NCBI GenBank assembly: GCA_003818675.1
Contig: RPPD01000135.1
Location: forward strand, 1-6,528
DNA from: Spirochaetaceae bacterium
GTDB taxonomy: Bacteria; Spirochaetota; Spirochaetia; SZUA-6; RPPD01
Direction: 5' to 3'
Length of the DNA: 6,528 nt
The translations under genes were made by a program, and so were the position numbers. The notes beneath the pieces were generated by a model. That model saw only the letters and a list, made by a program, of their open reading frames with translations. It did no database searches and had not been told where the DNA came from. Shown here piece by piece: positions 5,669-6,528 of the stretch (its first letter is position 1; each line of letters starts with the position of its first letter).

Positions 5669-6528
5669 ATGGCATTTTTTTATTCCCGCATCGTCAATAT
5701 TTTCCAGCGAAAGCACAGAAGTGCCGCGCCTGACGACTACAGGCAATATGTACTGGAACGGCTGTTCCCGTCGATCCGATACGGTCGCGATATTGATCTG
5801 GAGCGCTACATCATGATGCGCGAAAACAAGAAAAATTCCATGGAGTGGGGGAGCGCATACCAGAGCCTTGCATTCCGCTACACAGAAGGCGAGAGGAAGC
5901 GGCTGATCCGAAGCTTCAGGAAAAAGCAGGGGATCTTCGAAAAAGTCTTTGCGCAGATAATGGATGAACTGTTCAGGCGTGTGGTACAGAATCTGAAAAA
6001 CCGCATAGACATCCTGCTTCAGGAATTCAAGGTGATAAACCAGGCTTCCCGTTCAAGCAGGGATGCGATGCTGTTGTCGGGGATTGAGCGGATCGTGGGT
6101 CTCTGCTCACCTGAAAAAGACGGTGCTGCCGAGGGTGCGGAGTTCTATCTTGATTTCGCCAGGCACCTCGGCTACAGGCAGAATGAGCTTGTGCCCGTGG
6201 TCACACTCGTGCAGGGTTATGCGGACGGATCGCTTTTTGAAGAGGCCGCGGTCAAGGAGGCCTATCGCTTCGACATTCGTGAGGAATATCGCAAACACCA
6301 CAGGCTCAAACCGCAGAGGAAGCAGGCGTTCACGCTTCAGCTTCTGATTACAGAAGAGGATATCGCCTCAATAGTCGTTGCCACCGAGGACATGAACGAG
6401 TATGAACAGACCTACGAGTATTTCAGCCGCTATCTTCCGCTTGCCGGCAACAGGGAGTTCGCGACCAAGATTTATGCCTATTCCAAAAAGCACCAGACCA
6501 GTCACTTCCGGATTTTTGAAGCGGTTCG
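5669..6528 (+). CDS. Uncharacterised charged, mostly helical cytoplasmic protein, 3'-truncated by window edge
   Basis: An uninterrupted frame of 286 codons plus two bases runs from ATG 5669 to the end of the window with no stop, so the gene is partial. It begins MAFFYSRIVNIFQRKHRSAA, has a good ribosome binding site across the pgi stop, and follows pgi by 11 bases. No signal peptide or clear membrane segment is visible. The sequence is rich in Arg, Lys and Glu and reads as predominantly alpha-helical, with basic stretches around residues 73-88 (EGERKRLIRSFRKKQG) and 201-220 (REEYRKHHRLKPQRKQ). A segment near residues 95-130 (FAQIMDELFRRVV, NRIDILLQEFK) may form a long amphipathic helix or coiled coil. 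I recognise no enzyme motif, nucleotide-binding loop or metal site. Codon use resembles that of pgi, with no hint of decay. Its position suggests it is expressed with pgi, but that does not reveal its function. Confidence 0.85.
   Translation, partial: MAFFYSRIVNIFQRKHRSAAPDDYRQYVLERLFPSIRYGRDIDLERYIMMRENKKNSMEWGSAYQSLAFRYTEGERKRLIRSFRKKQGIFEKVFAQIMDELFRRVVQNLKNRIDILLQEFKVINQASRSSRDAMLLSGIERIVGLCSPEKDGAAEGAEFYLDFARHLGYRQNELVPVVTLVQGYADGSLFEEAAVKEAYRFDIREEYRKHHRLKPQRKQAFTLQLLITEEDIASIVVATEDMNEYEQTYEYFSRYLPLAGNREFATKIYAYSKKHQTSHFRIFEAV

Noticed and set aside
6063..6347. A closed plus-strand frame of 94 codons near the window end
   Set aside because: It is out of frame within the longer open frame beginning at 5669, and its product is serine/arginine-rich in the manner of an off-frame translation.

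Overview
The window is bacterial, of middling GC content (about half, estimated by eye), and densely coding. It holds six protein genes. The two at the edges are cut by the window: pdxS has lost its 5' end, and the last gene runs off the 3' end without a stop codon. Lineage cannot be fixed from the sequence alone. A secreted CsgG-like/PEGA-like protein, a bacillus-type glucose-6-phosphate isomerase and the PdxST route to vitamin B6, together with a short ACAGGATT-type intergenic palindrome, would fit a Gram-negative-like environmental bacterium such as a spirochaete. That placement is an inference.

Bases 1-1157 (+): pdxS then pdxT, three bases apart. They encode the synthase and glutaminase subunits of the ribose-5-phosphate-dependent pyridoxal 5'-phosphate synthase. 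All catalytic residues that fall inside the window are present.

Bases 1158-1338: a gap between convergent genes. It contains two structured stretches: a CCCC/GGGG-rich segment with alternative hairpins, and a long imperfect palindrome whose arms are built from roughly 9-nt ACAGGATT-like units.

Bases 1339-2484 (-): an exported 381-residue protein with a CsgG/TolB-N-like domain, a PEGA-like beta domain and an unrecognised C-terminal domain. Its specific role is unknown.

Bases 2485-2631: an AT-rich gap between divergent genes, with a repeated AATTATACT element that gives -10-like hexamers on both strands.

Bases 2632-6528 (+): a tightly packed cluster. First comes a membrane-anchored or secreted compact M1 metallopeptidase with an intact zinc site. 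Its stop overlaps the start of pgi (ATGA). The pgi stop codon in turn lies inside the ribosome binding site region of an uncharacterised, mostly helical, charged cytoplasmic protein that has no stop in this window. The packing suggests co-transcription, although the three functions have no obvious biochemical link.

I found no tRNA, rRNA, CRISPR array, transposase or prophage gene. Most of the window is ordinary. The points most worth a second look are the palindrome, the CsgG/PEGA-like protein and the unknown gene at the 3' end.
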